14,712 bases of DNA, from positions 1 to 14,712 of the forward strand of contig JACQFU010000471.1 of assembly GCA_016199905.1 (NCBI GenBank), given 5' to 3'. The translations under genes were made by a program, and so were the position numbers. This DNA comes from Candidatus Wallbacteria bacterium. GTDB lineage: Bacteria > Muiribacteriota > UBA6191 > JACPRK01. The stretch's first letter is position 1. Each line of letters begins with the position of its first letter. Under the pieces are notes generated by a model. That model was not told the origin of the DNA. It saw nothing but the letters and a program-made list of their open reading frames with translations, and ran no database searches. Of the stretch, positions 14,074 to 14,712 are shown in pieces.

Positions 14074-14172
14074 CTTGCAGCACCTCCTCCCCTGGCGGGG
14101 AACAACTTTCCCGCTGGGGGATTTCACAGATTACAACACCAGCCCAGCAAGCCCGTGAAGGCCCTCCGAGCG
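14074..14172 (-). promoter_or_regulatory. cold-shock mRNA 5' leader with competing hairpins over the Shine-Dalgarno
   Basis: The mRNA leader (about 14172 to 14074) contains three arms: arm 1 GCGGGAA (14114-14108), arm 2 TTCCCCGC (14102-14095), arm 3 GGGGAG (14092-14087). Arms 1:2 make a 7-bp stem with one bulged base; arms 2:3 make a stem of four C:G pairs plus U:A and U:G that captures part of the Shine-Dalgarno. They share arm 2 and are mutually exclusive. This layout resembles leader switches of cspA, but the temperature dependence is inferred. Confidence 0.5.
14081..14092 (-). promoter_or_regulatory. strong Shine-Dalgarno before the cold-shock TTG start
   Basis: GGGGAGGAGGTG on the minus strand, 7 nt upstream of TTG 14073. 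It contains the complete anti-16S core AGGAGGTG, which fixes the unusual TTG as the start. Its 5' half is the third arm of the possible leader switch. Confidence 0.85.
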
Positions 14173-14178
14173 CGGCGG

Positions 14179-14207
14179 ATGGTATCACAGGCCCTGGATC
14201 GAGTCAA
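14179..14207 (-). promoter_or_regulatory. sigma-70-type promoter of the cold-shock gene
   Basis: On the minus strand TTGACT (14207-14202), exactly 17 bp of spacer and TACCAT (14184-14179), preceded by an extended -10 TG. Matches are 5 of 6 and 4 of 6. Transcription would start near 14172, leaving a leader of about 100 nt. Confidence 0.7.
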
Positions 14208-14260
14208 CGCCAGAATTCGACAAAATCGCCATGATGTAGCGCCGATAGCGTTGTGCGGAC

Positions 14261-14712
14261 CTAGCGCTTCACGAACACCACGGCGACGTCGTCACGATGC
14301 GCTTCCCGCCAGTTTTGGCTGGCTCCCAGGAGCGCGGCCAGGCTCTGTCGCTGCTCCAGCAAAACGACCCGCACCCCGCGCGCCTCCAGCACTCGCTCCC
14401 AGTCCGGCACCAGGTGCCAAACCGACAGGAAATCGGCGAAGGCGCCATGCTTGGAGTAGACGTCTACCCGCCCGTCCACGAAGACCGGATACTCGGGCAG
14501 GTTGAACATGAGATAGCCGCCGAAATCGTAGTCGTTGAAGAGGCGACCCGCCGGCCGCTCCCGCCGCAGCCAGTCGACGGCCTCGGAGGGAAACCGCATG
14601 GGGGCGATCCGAGGCGGCCCCGCCAGCGTGCGCACGCTGCCGAGCAAAACGGCGGCCGCCAGCAGTGGGCCGAACAGCCCGGAGTCGAACCGCTCGGCTT
14701 TGCGTCGCAACC
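14261..14712 (-). CDS. C-terminal part of a polytopic membrane protein, PMT/GT39-like glycosyltransferase type (start outside window)
   Basis: Only the last 150 or so residues are present, and the frame is open at the window edge. A hydrophobic segment (LFGPLLAAAVLLGSVRTLAG), probably the last membrane helix, precedes a soluble domain with RLFNDYDFGGYL, PEYPVFVDGRVDVYS and VLEARGVRVVLLEQ. This 'N-YD-GGYL ... VFVDGR-D-Y' pattern is seen in the C-terminal extracytoplasmic domain of multi-pass membrane proteins related to dolichyl-phosphate-mannose-type transferases. Stop TAG at 14263-14261. It lies about 50 bp upstream of the csp promoter, on the same strand. Catalytic residues would be outside the window, so enzymatic activity is not shown. 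Confidence 0.7.
   Translation of the reverse strand, partial: LRRKAERFDSGLFGPLLAAAVLLGSVRTLAGPPRIAPMRFPSEAVDWLRRERPAGRLFNDYDFGGYLMFNLPEYPVFVDGRVDVYSKHGAFADFLSVWHLVPDWERVLEARGVRVVLLEQRQSLAALLGASQNWREAHRDDVAVVFVKR

Overview
The window is about 14.7 kb of GC-rich bacterial DNA that appears chromosomal, densely coded on both strands, with no sign of phage, plasmid or transposon genes. A predicted outer-membrane beta-barrel protein and a signal-peptide-bearing secretome point to a diderm (Gram-negative-type) host. An MqnE radical SAM enzyme indicates menaquinone synthesis by the futalosine route. With the GAF/PAS cyclase, the hybrid kinase and heptanucleotide intergenic repeats, this would fit Acidobacteriota, Myxococcota or a similar lineage. 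That placement is inference and should be held loosely.

Layout. At 3-1769 (+) lies the 3' part of a GAF-PAS-class III adenylate cyclase whose start is outside the window. A 382-bp gap (1770-2151) holds two heptanucleotide repeat tracts in inverted orientation. An AAA ATPase follows (2152-3525, +), meeting a leftward pair tail to tail: a two-helix membrane protein and a TerB-like protein that overlap by ATGA. A leftward exported protein with a C-terminal beta-barrel occupies 4324-5688. A rightward cluster at 5820-9365 encodes an exported protein, a 57-residue single-helix protein, a large membrane-anchored TPR protein and a glutaredoxin-like protein. Its last gene overlaps, tail to tail, a leftward pair (small TPR protein, then a GT-B glycosyltransferase). 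A hybrid sensor kinase (10928-12376, +) converges on mqnE (12387-13478, -). A second repeat-bearing gap precedes a cold-shock protein gene with a recognisable promoter, leader, Shine-Dalgarno and terminator. The window ends in the C-terminus of a membrane protein resembling PMT/GT39-type glycosyltransferases.

The genes look like a mixture of signalling (cyclase, kinase, AAA/TerB), cell-envelope and housekeeping functions rather than one pathway. The points most worth a second look are: the paired inverted heptad tracts with G-quadruplex potential; a second, decayed gap with similar architecture; a kinase receiver in which Glu replaces the phospho-acceptor Asp; two mutually exclusive hairpins at the cold-shock ribosome binding site; and a membrane TPR protein whose N-terminal helical domain resembles death-like/effector-associated adaptor domains. 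No clearly new defence or mobile system is visible.
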